From Bacillus pinisoli (lineage in GTDB: Bacteria; Bacillota; Bacilli; Bacillales; SA4): a DNA stretch of 64,000 nt. This document shows positions 1-10,503 of this stretch, piece after piece. A model generated the notes under the pieces. The model was given only the letters and a program-made list of their open reading frames with translations. It did no database searches and had not been told where the DNA came from. The stretch covers positions 36,179-100,178 of the forward strand of contig NZ_JAJQKI010000013.1 in assembly GCF_023036475.1 (NCBI RefSeq), given 5' to 3'. Each line of letters opens with the position of its first letter. Position 1 is the first letter of the stretch. The translations under genes were made by a program, and so were the position numbers.

Positions 1-464
1 TTTTCATGTGTGAGAATAATAAATATGCAATATCTGTTCCATATGAGAAACAAGTAGCCTGTGAAAAGATTTCAGACCGTGCTATTGGTTATGGTATGCC
101 TGGATTTACAGTCGATGGTAATGACATATTAGCTGTATATGAAGCAGTGAAAGAAGCGGCAGACCGTGGGCGTCGCGGAGAAGGACCTACTCTAATTGAA
201 GCAATTTCGTATCGCTTAACAGCGCACTCTAGTGATGATGATGATCGTGCTTACCGTTCTAGAGAAGAGGTAGAAGAAGCGAAGAAAAAGGATGGGCTTT
301 TCGCATTTGAAATGTATTTACGTGAAGTTGGAGTACTTTCAGATGAACAGTTCGAGACCATTGTGGAACGTGTAAAAATAGAGGTAGATGAAGCAACTGA
401 TTATGCTGAAAGCGCACCATATGCAGATGCAGAATATGCATTAAAGCATGTTTATGCTGAGTAA
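1..464 (+). CDS. bkdAA: Branched-chain 2-oxoacid dehydrogenase E1 alpha subunit, C-terminal part
   Basis: The gene is cut by the window edge; the frame is already open at base 3, where a Phe codon precedes the first Met, so that Met is internal. The visible 153 residues are the C-terminal half of a thiamine-diphosphate-dependent E1 alpha chain: the MCENNKYAIS stretch, a GYGMPGFTVDGND segment and the RLTAHSSDDDD loop are typical of the family. With BkdAB it forms the E1 component that decarboxylates 2-oxo acids from valine, leucine and isoleucine in the cytoplasm. It lies 16 bp before bkdAB in the same operon. Confidence 0.93.
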   Translation, partial: FMCENNKYAISVPYEKQVACEKISDRAIGYGMPGFTVDGNDILAVYEAVKEAADRGRRGEGPTLIEAISYRLTAHSSDDDDRAYRSREEVEEAKKKDGLFAFEMYLREVGVLSDEQFETIVERVKIEVDEATDYAESAPYADAEYALKHVYAE

Positions 465-480
465 GTGAGGGGGAAGAAGG

Positions 481-1464
481 ATGCCAGTAATTTCTTATAT
501 TGATGCGGTAACCTTGGCTATACGTGAAGAAATGGAACGAGATTCCAAGGTATTTGTATTGGGCGAGGATGTTGGAAGAAAAGGTGGCGTATTTAAAGCA
601 ACTCATGGTCTATATGAAAAATTCGGAGAAGAGCGTGTCATTGATACTCCGTTAGCAGAGTCAGCCATTGCTGGAGTTGCCATCGGAGCAGCGATGTATG
701 GTATGAGACCGATTGCTGAAATGCAATTTGCTGACTTTATTATGCCAGCAGTTAACCAAATTATTTCCGAAGCGGCTAAAATTAGATACCGTTCCAACAA
801 TGATTGGTCTTGTCCTTTAGTAGTACGTGCACCATATGGCGGCGGTATACACGGGGCACTTTACCACTCACAATCAGTGGAGGCAATCTTTGCTAATCAG
901 CCAGGTTTAAAAATAGTGATGCCATCAACACCTTATGATGTAAAAGGATTACTCAAAGCTGCAATTCGTGACGAGGACCCAGTATTATTCTTTGAACATA
1001 AGCGTGCTTATCGTCTCATTAAGGGTGAAGTTCCAACAGACGACTATGTACTTCCAATTGGAAAAGCTGATATAAAGCGAGAGGGAGAAGATGTAACCGT
1101 GATCACGTATGGTCTATGTGTTCATTTTGCCCTTCAAGCAGCAGAAAAACTAGCGAGTGATGGTATTTCTGTACATGTACTAGATTTACGAACAGTTTAT
1201 CCACTCGATAAAGAAGCAATTATGGAAGCGGCATCAAAAACTGGAAAAGTACTACTCTTAACGGAGGATACGTTGGAAGGAAGCATTATGAGCGAGGTAT
1301 CTGCAATTATCGCAGAAAACTGCCTGTTCGATTTGGATGCACCTATTAAAAGATTAGCCGGTCCAGATGTTCCAGCTATGCCATATGCTCCGACAATGGA
1401 GAAGTTTTTTATGGTGAATCCTGATAAGGTCGAAAAAGCAATCAGAGAACTAGCAGAATTTTAA
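481..1464 (+). CDS. bkdAB: Branched-chain 2-oxoacid dehydrogenase E1 beta subunit
   Basis: This 327-residue protein has the usual length and start (MPVISYIDAVTLAIREEM) of the family. The N-terminal transketolase-like pyrimidine-binding domain (FVLGEDVGRKGGVFKAT, then TPLAESAIAG) is followed by a C-terminal transketolase domain. It pairs with BkdAA to form the E1 heterotetramer that transfers the decarboxylated acyl group to the lipoyl arm of BkdB. The ATG follows a purine-rich site (GTGAGGGGGAAGAAGG). It is the middle gene of the visible bkd operon. Confidence 0.95.
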   Translation: MPVISYIDAVTLAIREEMERDSKVFVLGEDVGRKGGVFKATHGLYEKFGEERVIDTPLAESAIAGVAIGAAMYGMRPIAEMQFADFIMPAVNQIISEAAKIRYRSNNDWSCPLVVRAPYGGGIHGALYHSQSVEAIFANQPGLKIVMPSTPYDVKGLLKAAIRDEDPVLFFEHKRAYRLIKGEVPTDDYVLPIGKADIKREGEDVTVITYGLCVHFALQAAEKLASDGISVHVLDLRTVYPLDKEAIMEAASKTGKVLLLTEDTLEGSIMSEVSAIIAENCLFDLDAPIKRLAGPDVPAMPYAPTMEKFFMVNPDKVEKAIRELAEF

Positions 1465-1501
1465 TAATACTAGTACATGAATTGAAGGAGGTTGTCACGT
1501 C

Positions 1502-2797
1502 TTGGCTATTGAAAAAATGACGATGCCACAACTTGGTGAGAGTGTGACAGAAGGGACCATTAGTAAATGGCTCGTCTCACCTGGTGATCACGTAAATAAA
1601 TATGACCCTATTGCAGAAGTAATGACTGATAAAGTTAATGCAGAGGTTCCCTCCTCCTTTACAGGGATCATAAAGGAGTTAGTAGCAAAAGAAGATGAAA
1701 CATTAGCGGTGGGAGAAGTCATCTGTACCATTGAGGTTGAAAACGGAAAAGCTTCTACTGCTCCTTCCGAAAAGAAGAGCGGAGAAGAAACTTCTACTAA
1801 AGCAGCCACCTTGCCAGATGCTACAACATCTCTAGAGCAGCCGAATAAGCGTCGTTATTCTCCTGCGGTATTACGACTAGCTGGGGAGCATAATATTAAT
1901 TTAGAATTGGTGAATGGTACTGGTGGTGGCGGAAGAATTACTCGTAAGGATCTTCAACAAATTATAGATTCGGGAGATATTCCAACAGCACCAAAGGCTG
2001 AGGTCGTTTCTCCACAAACAGAGGTGAAGCCTTCTGTTACAACGACACCAACACCTACACCATCTGCTCCAGCTCCACAGGTTACAACGCAACATGGTGA
2101 TATTGAAATCCCGGTTACTGGAGTAAGAAAGGCGATTGCCGCTAATATGCTTCGCAGTAAGCATGAGGCGCCACATGCTTGGACGATGGTAGAAGTGGAT
2201 GTAACGAATCTCGTCAACTATCGAAATTCTATAAAGGGTGAATTCAAGCGAAACGAGGGCTTTAATCTAACCTTCTTTGCATTCTTTGTAAAGGCCGTAG
2301 CTCAAGCGCTAAAAGAATTCCCTCAAATTAATTCAATGTGGGCTGGAGATAAAATTATACAAAAGAAGGCTATAAACATCTCTATTGCGGTCGCGACAGA
2401 AGATGCTCTATTTGTACCTGTTATTAAAAATGCTGATGAATTAACGGTAAAAGGGATTGCAAGAGAAATTACTGAGCTTGCTAATAAAGTCCGTACAGGA
2501 AAATTGAAATCGGATGAAATGCAAGGGGGAACATTTACAGTTAATAATACAGGATCGTTTGGCTCTGTCCAATCAATGGGTATTATTAATTATCCACAAG
2601 CAGCCATTTTACAAGTAGAATCCATTGTTAAGCGTCCTGTTGTGTTAAATGACAATATGATTGCCATTAGGGATATGGTCAATCTATGTATGTCACTAGA
2701 CCATCGTGTTCTTGATGGACTTGTATGCGGTAGATTCCTTGCAAGAGTAAAAGAAATTTTAGAAAACACTTCTAAAGACAATACGCCTATTTATTAA
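1502..2797 (+). CDS. bkdB: Branched-chain 2-oxoacid dehydrogenase E2, lipoyl acyltransferase
   Basis: The protein has 431 residues and a TTG start, with AAGGAGG at 1485-1491 fixing it. Order of domains: lipoyl domain (about 2-77, lipoylated Lys44 in MTDKVNAEV), an acidic Ser/Thr linker, a peripheral subunit-binding domain (about 116-155), a Pro/Thr-rich linker, and the catalytic acyltransferase domain from about 198 with DHRVLDG, where His401 is the catalytic histidine. It moves branched acyl groups to CoA and is the core of the complex. A terminator follows directly, so this is the last gene of the operon. Confidence 0.95.
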   Translation: MAIEKMTMPQLGESVTEGTISKWLVSPGDHVNKYDPIAEVMTDKVNAEVPSSFTGIIKELVAKEDETLAVGEVICTIEVENGKASTAPSEKKSGEETSTKAATLPDATTSLEQPNKRRYSPAVLRLAGEHNINLELVNGTGGGGRITRKDLQQIIDSGDIPTAPKAEVVSPQTEVKPSVTTTPTPTPSAPAPQVTTQHGDIEIPVTGVRKAIAANMLRSKHEAPHAWTMVEVDVTNLVNYRNSIKGEFKRNEGFNLTFFAFFVKAVAQALKEFPQINSMWAGDKIIQKKAINISIAVATEDALFVPVIKNADELTVKGIAREITELANKVRTGKLKSDEMQGGTFTVNNTGSFGSVQSMGIINYPQAAILQVESIVKRPVVLNDNMIAIRDMVNLCMSLDHRVLDGLVCGRFLARVKEILENTSKDNTPIY

Positions 2798-2853
2798 TCA
2801 ATATTGAAGTAGGCTTTATACTTGTGAGGAAACCTGTTAGTATAATTGAAAAA

Positions 2854-2887
2854 AATAAAGCAGTCCAAAACGGGCTGCTTTATTGTT
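2854..2887 (+). terminator. Rho-independent terminator of the bkd operon
   Basis: The stem AAAGCAG-TCC / GG-CTGCTTT has a short AAAAC loop and is followed by ATTGTTTT. It lies 57 bp after the bkdB stop and separates bkd transcription from the mut genes. Confidence 0.8.
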
Positions 2888-2925
2888 TTAATGAGATGTT
2901 AGACGGAATGTTCAGTAAATCTGCA

Positions 2926-2954
2926 TTGTACAGAAAATGTATTTATAATAAAAT
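2926..2954 (+). promoter_or_regulatory. Candidate sigma-A promoter of mutA-mutB-meaB
   Basis: TTGTAC (2926-2931) and TAAAAT (2949-2954) are 17 bp apart in the gap after the bkd terminator and are the best sigma-A match before mutA. A perfect TATAAT at 2944-2949 overlaps it but has no properly spaced -35 box. Confidence 0.45.
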
Positions 2955-3000
2955 TATATAAGAATAGATTCATATACATAGATTTAAATTTAGAGAAAAG

Positions 3001-3014
3001 TGTAAGCGTTTCCG
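3001..3014 (+). promoter_or_regulatory. Possible CcpA operator (cre) before mutA
   Basis: TGTAAGCGTTTCCG matches the cre consensus TGWAANCGNTNWCA at 12 of 14 positions. It lies 19 bp before the mutA ATG, downstream of the candidate promoter, where CcpA would act as a roadblock. Carbon repression of propionyl-CoA use is plausible, but this rests on one motif. Confidence 0.4.
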
Positions 3015-3032
3015 AAAAGAGGGGGAGAGCAA

Positions 3033-5036
3033 ATGGAGGAAAAGCAAATATTATCATGGATTTTTGACTTAGATGAGTTTTCAGTCCCGTCCTATGAACA
3101 ATGGGAACAAGCTGCAACCTCTTCATTAAAAGGCAAGCCGTTTGAAAAACTTTTTACATCCACTCCAGAGGAAGTAAAATTAAAGCCAATTTACACTCAA
3201 ATAGAAACAGAAACAGGTTTAGAGCTTTTTTCAAATCAAAGTGATAATCGTTGGCTAATTAATCAAGAGCTTTCAGGTTCTAACTTGGAGGAACTTATTT
3301 TATCAATCAATCGAGCCAAGTTAAATGGTCAATCTGTCATTCATTTTAAGTTGAGAACGAAAGAGTCTCAAGTAGGCGTAGAAATGACAAAATTGGAAGA
3401 GTTAAAAGAAATTCTTAAGACATCTGATGATAAAGAAGTTACTTTTTTTGTAAATACGAAACTACTCCATGGCGCCTTTTTATCGGGAGCTCTGCAGGCA
3501 AGTGTGAGTGAAAATAAAACACTGACTGGTGTAATTGGTCATGATCCAATTGGAGAATGGGTAAAAGAAGGATCCCTTCCTTCCACGCTATCATTCTACT
3601 TTGATGAAATGGTGGCCATGCTACATGAGAGTATTAAATCTCAGCCACAACTAAAATCGATATTAGTTACTAGTGACCCTTATCATAACGGAGGATCTAC
3701 TGCTGTTCAGGAGTTAGCGTATAGCCTGTCTACAGGTATTGAATATGTACGACAATGCTTAAGTAGAGGTGTACCTATAGTTGAGGTAGCTTCAAGAATC
3801 GCTTTCACATTCTCTGTAGGGTCCAATATGTTTATGGAAATAGCCAAGTTAAGAGCGGCAAACCTTTTATGGTCTTCTATTGTGAAGGAATTCGGAGGTT
3901 CTGAAGAAGTACAACAAATTTGGTTTCATGCGAAAAACTCTTCTACGACCAAAACGATATATGACCCTTATGTAAACATGCTAAGAGCAACAATTGAATC
4001 TTTCTCAGCAGTGATTGGTGGAGCCGATAGCATTGAAACTTCTGCTTATGATGAGGCGTTTCAACAACCAACTCCATTCTCTGAAAGAATTGCAAGGAAC
4101 GTTCAATCTATCTTATTGGATGAAGCGTATCTTGGAAGAGTAGTAGATCCATCTAAAGGTTCTTGGTATATTGAATCTCTTACGAAACAGGTTGCCGAAA
4201 AGGCTTGGGTACTCATACAAGAGGTTGAAAAATCTGGTGGTATGATGGAGGCACTAAAAAAAGGAACGATCCAACAGGCCATAGCAAAATCAAGGGAAGA
4301 CCGTTTCAAGAAAATAGAAGCGCGTCAAGAAAAAATAGTTGGCGTGAACATGTATGCAAACGCAATGGAACAGGCAACAGAAAAGCACCATGAGAAGTTA
4401 TCGTATAACGAAGAAAGCAATCAAGAAATTCTTCATAAATCCGTTTCTATTTCCGACCAGGAAATGATTATAGCTAAACTAGAAGAGGGGCTATCAATTA
4501 GACAGGTTCAACAATTACTACAAGAGCCTGTTACAGAGGATAGTATTACAGTTGTTCCAGCAATAAGATGGTCAATGAAATTTGAGGAACTGCGTAATCG
4601 TGCTTTTCAATTTGAAAAACTCACTGGTACACCATTATCAGTTGGATTGATTAACATCGGGCCGCTTGCTAAGCATAAGCCAAGAACTGATTTTACAAAA
4701 GGTTTCTTCGAAGTTGGTGGGTTTCATGCACATGAAACGAAAAGTATTTCGACATTAGAAGAGTTGAGCAATGAATTCAATATAGTAAACGAAAAAGTCA
4801 TTGTGCTGTGTGGAGATGATGTTACCTACACTAGTATGGGACTACAGGTACTGAATCATATTAAACAGGTAAATCCGAACGGAAAGATATATATTGCCGG
4901 GCTTCTTCATGAAGAGACTCTACCGGCTTATAAACAGGCAGGTTTAACTGGATGTATTCATATCCATACGAATTGTTATCAATTTTTACTAAACTTGCAA
5001 AAAGACCTAGAGGAGGGAAGAAATGAAAACGCCTAA
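3033..5036 (+). CDS. mutA: Methylmalonyl-CoA mutase small subunit
   Basis: This 667-residue protein shows the mutase barrel fold over its first two thirds (for example [26 protein letters not shown] text around residues 255-280). Its C-terminal domain resembles the cobalamin-binding domain but lacks the DxHxxG motif, as expected for the non-catalytic small subunit. It dimerises with MutB. The ATG follows GAGGGGGAGAG. Its last 14 bases overlap the start of mutB in another frame, so the two are probably translationally coupled. It belongs to the mutA-mutB-meaB operon. Confidence 0.92.
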   Translation: MEEKQILSWIFDLDEFSVPSYEQWEQAATSSLKGKPFEKLFTSTPEEVKLKPIYTQIETETGLELFSNQSDNRWLINQELSGSNLEELILSINRAKLNGQSVIHFKLRTKESQVGVEMTKLEELKEILKTSDDKEVTFFVNTKLLHGAFLSGALQASVSENKTLTGVIGHDPIGEWVKEGSLPSTLSFYFDEMVAMLHESIKSQPQLKSILVTSDPYHNGGSTAVQELAYSLSTGIEYVRQCLSRGVPIVEVASRIAFTFSVGSNMFMEIAKLRAANLLWSSIVKEFGGSEEVQQIWFHAKNSSTTKTIYDPYVNMLRATIESFSAVIGGADSIETSAYDEAFQQPTPFSERIARNVQSILLDEAYLGRVVDPSKGSWYIESLTKQVAEKAWVLIQEVEKSGGMMEALKKGTIQQAIAKSREDRFKKIEARQEKIVGVNMYANAMEQATEKHHEKLSYNEESNQEILHKSVSISDQEMIIAKLEEGLSIRQVQQLLQEPVTEDSITVVPAIRWSMKFEELRNRAFQFEKLTGTPLSVGLINIGPLAKHKPRTDFTKGFFEVGGFHAHETKSISTLEELSNEFNIVNEKVIVLCGDDVTYTSMGLQVLNHIKQVNPNGKIYIAGLLHEETLPAYKQAGLTGCIHIHTNCYQFLLNLQKDLEEGRNENA

Positions 5037-7191
5037 TTTTGCTTCCATTCCATTTGAAGAACTAACTCACAATCATTCTAAACAGACGAACCCAACACTA
5101 AATACGTATGAAACAAATGAAAAGATAACGGTCAAAAATACTTACCAAAGGGAAGATATAGAGCATTTACCATTCCTTGATTATATGCCTGGTATTGCCC
5201 CTTATACGAGAGGTCCATATCCGACGATGTATGTCAATCGGCCATGGACAGTAAGACAGTATGCTGGATTTTCTACCGCAGAAGAAAGCAATGCCTTCTA
5301 TCGACGAAATTTAGCAGCGGGACAGAAGGGTCTTTCCGTAGCGTTTGACCTTGCCACCCATAGAGGCTATGACTCTGATCATCCAAGGGTGGTTGGGGAT
5401 GTTGGAAAAGCAGGCGTAGCCATTGATTCCATCTTGGATATGAAGATACTCTTCGATGGGATACCTCTGGATGAAATGTCGGTCTCTATGACAATGAATG
5501 GTGCAGTATTACCAATCATGGCGTTCTACATTGTTACCGCTGAAGAACAAGGCGTACCGCTTGAAAAACTTTCTGGTACTATTCAAAACGATATCTTGAA
5601 GGAATATATGGTACGAAACACATATATTTACCCTCCTGAAACATCAATGAGAATCATCGCTGATATATTTGAATTTACGTCAAAAAATATGCCAAAGTTT
5701 AATTCAATCAGTATTTCTGGCTATCACCTTCAAGAAGCGGGTGCTCCAGCTGATTTGGAATTAGCTTATACTCTTGCAGACGGGTTAGAGTACGTAAGGA
5801 CGGGACTAAAGGCAGGCATTGACATTGATTCTTTTGCACCGAGACTTTCGTTCTTCTGGGCTATAGGCATGAATTATTTTATGGAAGTAGCCAAGATGCG
5901 AGCTGCTCGGTTATTATGGGCAAAGTTAATTAAGCCATTTCATCCTAAAAATGAAAAATCATTAGCACTTAGAACCCATTCTCAAACTTCTGGATGGAGC
6001 TTAACGGAGCAGGATCCATTCAATAATGTGGCGAGAACTTGTATGGAAGCACTAGCGGCGGCATTAGGGCATACACAATCCCTACATACTAATGCTTTAG
6101 ATGAAGCCATTGCACTTCCCACTGATTTCTCAGCCAGAATTGCGAGAAATACGCAGCTCTATTTACAGGATGAGACCCATATTACAAAGGTTATTGATCC
6201 TTGGGGTGGATCGTATTATGTTGAATCGCTTACTGCTTCTCTAGTTGAAAGAGCATGGGAGCATATTCAAGAAATTGAAGAGCTTGGTGGAATGGCCAAA
6301 GCGATTGAAACAGGACTTCCTAAAATGAAAATTGAAGAGGCTGCAGCGAAAAGACAGGCACATATAGATTCAGGAAAAGAGGCAATTATAGGTGTCAATA
6401 AATATCGCTTAGAACAAGAAGAAGAGATTGAAACATTAGATATTGATAATACCCTAGTTCGAAAAAAGCAAATCGAGAGACTTCAGCAGTTACGACAGAA
6501 TCGTAACGAAGAAGAAGTACGATCAGCATTAGATGCGATTACTAAAGCGACAGAAACAGGTGAAGGAAATCTATTAGCTCTTTCAATAGAAGCAGCACGC
6601 GTTCGAGCTTCACTTGGTGAAATTTCTGATGCGATTGAAAAAGTAGCAAAACGTCATAAAGCAGTAATACGCTCCATTAGTGGTGTATATAGTTCTGAGT
6701 ATACAAATGAAGAAGAAATTTTAAAGGTAAAAAAGCTTACAGATAGCTTTTCTGAGTATGAGGGTAGACGCCCCCGCATCTTGATTGCCAAGATGGGTCA
6801 AGATGGACATGATCGAGGCGCGAAAGTCATTGCTACTGCGTTTGCAGATCTTGGATTCGATGTCGATATCGGTCCTTTATTCCAAACACCTGAAGAAACA
6901 GCTCTTCAAGCAGTAGAAAATGATGTACATGTAATTGGAATAAGTTCACTAGCTGCAGGTCATAAAACACTATTGCCACAGTTAGTGGAAGAATTACGCA
7001 GACATGACAGGGACGATATTGTGGTCATTGTAGGTGGTGTTATTCCATACAAAGACTACGAATTTTTATTAAGTCATGGTGCTTCTGCTGTGTTCGGACC
7101 AGGAACTGTTATTCCAGTTGCTGCTGAGAAGGTGTTATCTGAGGTATGTCGTCGACTAGGATATGATGAAGTGGTGGATTCTAATGAATGA
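5023..7191 (+). CDS. mutB: Methylmalonyl-CoA mutase large (catalytic) subunit
   Basis: The 722-residue subunit interconverts (R)-methylmalonyl-CoA and succinyl-CoA with adenosylcobalamin. The substrate-binding region carries [15 protein letters not shown], with Tyr80 matching the active-site Tyr, and [11 protein letters not shown] with His235. The C-terminal B12 domain has GQDGHDRG, and His596 is the lower axial cobalt ligand. AGGAGGG precedes the ATG inside the end of mutA. The enzyme feeds propionyl-CoA carbon from valine, isoleucine or odd-chain fatty acids into the TCA cycle. No cobalamin riboswitch is visible upstream. Confidence 0.97.
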   Translation: MKTPNFASIPFEELTHNHSKQTNPTLNTYETNEKITVKNTYQREDIEHLPFLDYMPGIAPYTRGPYPTMYVNRPWTVRQYAGFSTAEESNAFYRRNLAAGQKGLSVAFDLATHRGYDSDHPRVVGDVGKAGVAIDSILDMKILFDGIPLDEMSVSMTMNGAVLPIMAFYIVTAEEQGVPLEKLSGTIQNDILKEYMVRNTYIYPPETSMRIIADIFEFTSKNMPKFNSISISGYHLQEAGAPADLELAYTLADGLEYVRTGLKAGIDIDSFAPRLSFFWAIGMNYFMEVAKMRAARLLWAKLIKPFHPKNEKSLALRTHSQTSGWSLTEQDPFNNVARTCMEALAAALGHTQSLHTNALDEAIALPTDFSARIARNTQLYLQDETHITKVIDPWGGSYYVESLTASLVERAWEHIQEIEELGGMAKAIETGLPKMKIEEAAAKRQAHIDSGKEAIIGVNKYRLEQEEEIETLDIDNTLVRKKQIERLQQLRQNRNEEEVRSALDAITKATETGEGNLLALSIEAARVRASLGEISDAIEKVAKRHKAVIRSISGVYSSEYTNEEEILKVKKLTDSFSEYEGRRPRILIAKMGQDGHDRGAKVIATAFADLGFDVDIGPLFQTPEETALQAVENDVHVIGISSLAAGHKTLLPQLVEELRRHDRDDIVVIVGGVIPYKDYEFLLSHGASAVFGPGTVIPVAAEKVLSEVCRRLGYDEVVDSNE

Positions 7192-8203
7192 ATCTGGTGG
7201 CAAACTTCCTAGGAAGAAGGAAAGAAGTATAGAAGAACTGGTTGAAGGGATTCGTACCGGAAATAGAGCGATCCTGGCACAAGCCATTACATTAATTGAA
7301 AGTAATGCAACAAGGCACTTTGAAAAAGGGCAAGAACTGATTAACCGAATTCTTCCCTTTACAGGTCAATCTATTCGAATTGGTATAACTGGTGTACCAG
7401 GTGCTGGAAAAAGTACCTTTATTGAAGCATTCGGTACTTATCTTTGCCAACTAGGACATAAGGTTGCAGTGTTAGCTGTTGATCCTTCCAGTAGTGTGAC
7501 AGGTGGTAGTATTCTCGGGGACAAGACAAGGATGGACCGCCTTTCAAGAGATCCACGAGCATATGTCAGACCGTCTCCAGCGGCTGGTACATTAGGAGGC
7601 GTCGCTAGAAAAACAAGGGAAACAGTTTTAGTTTGTGAAGCTGCTGGTTATGATGTCATAATTGTTGAGACAGTAGGAGTCGGTCAGAGTGAAGTGACTG
7701 TAAGGAGTATGGTGGATATATTTCTCTTATTAGCTCTAACTGGAGCGGGCGATGAACTTCAAGGGATGAAAAAGGGGATTATGGAGCTTGTTGACTTGTT
7801 AGTTATTAATAAAGCAGACGGTGATAATGAAAAGAAAGCCCTAAAGGCAAAAGAGGAGTTTACAAGGATCCTGCATTTTCTAAAACCTGCTACAAGAGGC
7901 TGGACGTCAAAGGCTCTAACTTGTTCTGCTTTATATGAGAGAGGTATTCCAGAAGTATGGGAGTCGATACAAGAGTTTGAAGAGACCACTATAGCCCAGG
8001 GAATGTTTGAAGAGAGAAGAGCTTCTCAGATGAAGGATTGGTTTTATTCATTGATTAAACAAGAATTAGAAACAAGCTTCTTTACCTCTCCTGTAACGAA
8101 AGAACATTTACCTTATTTTGAAAAAGAGGTCATGTCGGGGCATCTCTCTGCAAGTCTCGGTGTCAAACGATTGTTTGATGAATTTAATCATCGTAGGAGA
8201 TAA
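7184..8203 (+). CDS. meaB: MeaB/ArgK-family GTPase, methylmalonyl-CoA mutase chaperone
   Basis: This G3E-type P-loop GTPase has 339 residues from the chosen ATG. Walker A GVPGAGKS is at 70-77; [28 protein letters not shown] and the NKAD guanine-specificity motif follow in family order. MeaB-type proteins gate cofactor loading into the mutase and protect it from inactivation. The start at 7184 overlaps the mutB end by 8 bp and gives the usual N-terminus ([23 protein letters not shown]); a start 21 bp upstream is open but lacks a ribosome site. Confidence 0.93.
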   Translation: MNESGGKLPRKKERSIEELVEGIRTGNRAILAQAITLIESNATRHFEKGQELINRILPFTGQSIRIGITGVPGAGKSTFIEAFGTYLCQLGHKVAVLAVDPSSSVTGGSILGDKTRMDRLSRDPRAYVRPSPAAGTLGGVARKTRETVLVCEAAGYDVIIVETVGVGQSEVTVRSMVDIFLLLALTGAGDELQGMKKGIMELVDLLVINKADGDNEKKALKAKEEFTRILHFLKPATRGWTSKALTCSALYERGIPEVWESIQEFEETTIAQGMFEERRASQMKDWFYSLIKQELETSFFTSPVTKEHLPYFEKEVMSGHLSASLGVKRLFDEFNHRRR

Positions 8204-8271
8204 TACAGAATGATTGAATATGTGCGTTCAGCTTGATAATATTAATGAGATAGCGTAAGGAGGATACGAAT

Positions 8272-8709
8272 ATGTCAATGAATTTTAATTTCTTTATAAA
8301 TGATGTGGTCAATCAAGCAAGAGAAGATATGGTTCAGGCAGGTTATACGCAATTAACTACTCCTGAAGAAGTAGATGCTGCGTTAAACCAAAAGGGTACA
8401 ACACTTGTCATGGTAAATTCGGTTTGTGGATGTGCAGGAGGAATTGCCCGTCCAGCAGCTACTCATGCGGTTCATTATGATAAGCGTCCGGATCACTTAG
8501 TAACTGTTTTTGCTGGACAGGATAAAGAAGCTACTGCACAGGCACGTACTTTCTTTGAAGGATATCCGCCTTCTTCTCCATCCTTTGCTTTACTAAAGGA
8601 TGGTAAAATTCAAATGATGGTGGAACGCCACGAAATTGAAGGGCACGACCCAATGCAAGTCATACAAAAGCTACAAAATGCTTTTGAACAGTATTGTGAA
8701 GAAGTTTAA
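8272..8709 (+). CDS. brxB: BrxB-type bacilliredoxin (YqiW/YphP family)
   Basis: The 145-residue protein has the bacilliredoxin CGC motif at Cys52-Gly-Cys54 ([15 protein letters not shown]). Family members remove bacillithiol from S-bacillithiolated proteins after oxidative stress. AAGGAGG lies 8 bp before the ATG. In B. subtilis the homologue yqiW also follows the bkd genes; here the mut genes lie between. A long hairpin terminator follows. Confidence 0.93.
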   Translation: MSMNFNFFINDVVNQAREDMVQAGYTQLTTPEEVDAALNQKGTTLVMVNSVCGCAGGIARPAATHAVHYDKRPDHLVTVFAGQDKEATAQARTFFEGYPPSSPSFALLKDGKIQMMVERHEIEGHDPMQVIQKLQNAFEQYCEEV

Positions 8710-8716
8710 TTTAATG

Positions 8717-8764
8717 TAAATTTAAAAAAGGTGGTAATCAATGATTATCGCCTTTTTAAATTTA
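8717..8764 (+). terminator. Long hairpin terminator after brxB
   Basis: TAAATTTAAAAAAGGTG pairs with CGCCTTTTTAAATTTA around the palindromic core GATAATCATTGATTATC-like sequence. The arms are A/T-rich and nearly symmetrical. Confidence 0.7.
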
Positions 8765-8792
8765 GTTGCTAAATATTTTGAGGGAGAGCGTA

Positions 8793-9749
8793 ATGATGAA
8801 AATAAAAATCGGGTATCGGACGATAAAAACAGCCTTAGGTGTCACCATTGCGGTTTGGATCTCCTCGCTCCTTGAACTTGATTATTATTTATCTGCCGGA
8901 ATTATCACCATATTATGTATTCAGGCTACAAAGAAGAAATCTCTTCAAAGTTCTTGGTCACGATTCCTGGCATGCACCATCGCCATGGCATTTTCCATTG
9001 TTTTTTTTCAAATACTTGGTTATGAACCATGGGTAATTGGACTACTCATGATTTTTTTTATACCGGTTACGGTTTACTTTCGAATCCAGGAAGGCATTGT
9101 GACAAGTAGTGTTATTATCTTTCATCTATATAGTGAGGAGACGTACTCGCAGACCATTATCTTAAACGAATTTGCTCTTATCGTTATTGGTATAGGGATC
9201 GCTTTACTTATGAATTTATATATGCCAAGTGTAGATCATCAGTTGAAAAAATATCAGGTAGATATAGAACGATACTTCAGTGGAATCTTTAAAGAAATAG
9301 TCAATTACATACGTTTAAAGAATTCAGATTGGGATGGCCATGAGATTACCATGTCTCATCATACCCTCGAGAAAGCAAAGAGTTTGGCTATTCGGGACGT
9401 TCAAAATCATCTGTTACGTCATGAAAATATTTATTATTCCTATTTTAGAATTCGAGAACAACAACTAGAAATATTAGAAAGAATCCTTCCCCTTGTTATC
9501 CCTTTAAATCACTCTGGTGAAGAAGGAGAAAAAATTGCTGATTTCCTTGAGGACATCAGTAATTCCATACATCCTGGGAATACAGCGAATCGGTTTCTAT
9601 TACAAATTGAAGAGTTAAAAAGGGAGTTTAGGGAATCAGAACTTCCAAAAACAAGAGAAGAATTTGAAGTGAGAGCCTCTCTGTTTCAGCTATTAAAGGA
9701 AATGGAGCAATACTTAATTATAAAAAGCTATTTTCGACCAAATGAATGA
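8793..9749 (+). CDS. yqjA: YqjA-like aromatic acid exporter family membrane protein
   Basis: The 318-residue protein has an N-terminal membrane half (about six hydrophobic segments within residues 12-145, with GYRTIKTALGVTIAVWISSLL at the start) and a soluble, charged helical C-terminal half. This is the architecture of ArAE_1/DUF939 proteins, and the length matches B. subtilis YqjA. Its place after brxB also matches B. subtilis. The ATG at 8793 has GAGGGAGAG 4 bp upstream; an earlier in-frame start 27 bp upstream has none. Its substrate is not evident. Confidence 0.85.
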   Translation: MMKIKIGYRTIKTALGVTIAVWISSLLELDYYLSAGIITILCIQATKKKSLQSSWSRFLACTIAMAFSIVFFQILGYEPWVIGLLMIFFIPVTVYFRIQEGIVTSSVIIFHLYSEETYSQTIILNEFALIVIGIGIALLMNLYMPSVDHQLKKYQVDIERYFSGIFKEIVNYIRLKNSDWDGHEITMSHHTLEKAKSLAIRDVQNHLLRHENIYYSYFRIREQQLEILERILPLVIPLNHSGEEGEKIADFLEDISNSIHPGNTANRFLLQIEELKREFRESELPKTREEFEVRASLFQLLKEMEQYLIIKSYFRPNE

Positions 9750-9789
9750 GAAATGCCTTCCTGTTTCACACTATCCTTAAAGGGTGGTG

Positions 9790-10302
9790 ATGAGCATCTT
9801 ACAAGTAATAGTAGCCATTATTCTCACTATTTCGCCTATCTGGCCTTTAGGACCTAATCCACTTCCTGGTGACCCTTATATTATTGTGAATAAGAATACA
9901 CATGAACTTGCTTTTTTTAATAAAGGTGAGCTACAACAGGTCTATCCAGTTGGAACTGGATTATTTGATGATTTTACTCCTGAAGGTACTTTTACTATCA
10001 CAGTAAAAGCGAAGGATCCTTATTATCGTCGAAAAAATATTATGGGGGGAAGTCCTGAGAATCCTCTTGGTAGTCGTTGGATTGGGTTTGATGCTTTAGA
10101 AACAGATGGACGTACTTATGGAGTACACGGAACGAATAATCCCTCTTCTATTGGCAAGGCAGTCTCACAAGGCTGCATTAGAATGCATAATGAACACGTT
10201 AATCAGCTGTTTGATCTAGTCCCACTAGGTACAAAGATATTTATTACCTCAAGTGATGAGTCTTTTAACAACATTGCTCAGCAGCAAAAGGTAATTGATT
10301 AA
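9790..10302 (+). CDS. L,D-transpeptidase (YkuD domain), exported
   Basis: This 170-residue protein has an uncleaved or signal-type N-terminal hydrophobic segment (about 3-20) followed by a YkuD domain. The catalytic signature is HGTNNP then VSQGCIRMHN, with nucleophile Cys129; the usual SHGC is SQGC here, a tolerated variant. Such enzymes form 3-3 cross-links in peptidoglycan. AAGG at 9780-9783 selects the ATG at 9790 over two GTG codons just upstream. The stop codon lies inside the 8-bp target duplication of the adjacent MITE. Confidence 0.9.
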   Translation: MSILQVIVAIILTISPIWPLGPNPLPGDPYIIVNKNTHELAFFNKGELQQVYPVGTGLFDDFTPEGTFTITVKAKDPYYRRKNIMGGSPENPLGSRWIGFDALETDGRTYGVHGTNNPSSIGKAVSQGCIRMHNEHVNQLFDLVPLGTKIFITSSDESFNNIAQQQKVID

Positions 10303-10447
10303 GGCTCTTTTCTAAAACTTTGTTGCATTTCAATAATTCAGCAATTTTAAAGGTTAGAAAAAATTTTAAAGCAGAGACTTTGTACTAACAAGTAAAAATC
10401 CGGCATTTGGGATTTTTACGAAAACAACAGTCTATATGAAAACAGCC
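10303..10447 (-). mobile_element. MITE-like element, copy A (145 bp)
   Basis: It starts GGCTCTTTTCTAAAACTTTG and ends GAAAACAGCC, and perfect 8-bp direct repeats TTGATTAA flank it (10295-10302 and 10448-10455). The left repeat contains the stop codon of the L,D-transpeptidase gene. An internal hairpin GTAAAAATCC/GGATTTTTAC is present. It lacks the internal TTGCTCTTTTCTAAC block kept in copies B, C and D. No reading frame is inside. Confidence 0.85.
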
Positions 10448-10459
10448 TTGATTAATGAT

Positions 10460-10502
10460 GACCCTATAGTAGGAAATGACCTGCTGATAGGGTCTTTTCT
10501 TT
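10460..10502 (+). terminator. Hairpin with T tract downstream of MITE A
   Basis: GACCCTAT-AG..AGG pairs with CCT..CT..ATAGGGTC and is followed by TTTTCTTT. It probably ends transcription from the L,D-transpeptidase gene, now displaced by the MITE insertion. Confidence 0.75.
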
Positions 10503-10503
10503 G

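Noticed and set aside
1901..2217. Antisense frames of 87-91 codons within bkdB
   Set aside because: They lie opposite the Pro/Thr/Ala-rich linker of a well-defined gene; low-complexity Trp/Cys/Arg-rich translations without ribosome sites.
2888..3032. Cobalamin riboswitch before mutA
   Set aside because: The leader is only about 75-145 bp and A/T-rich, with no B12-box-like sequence; a cobalamin riboswitch needs about 200 bp of structured RNA.
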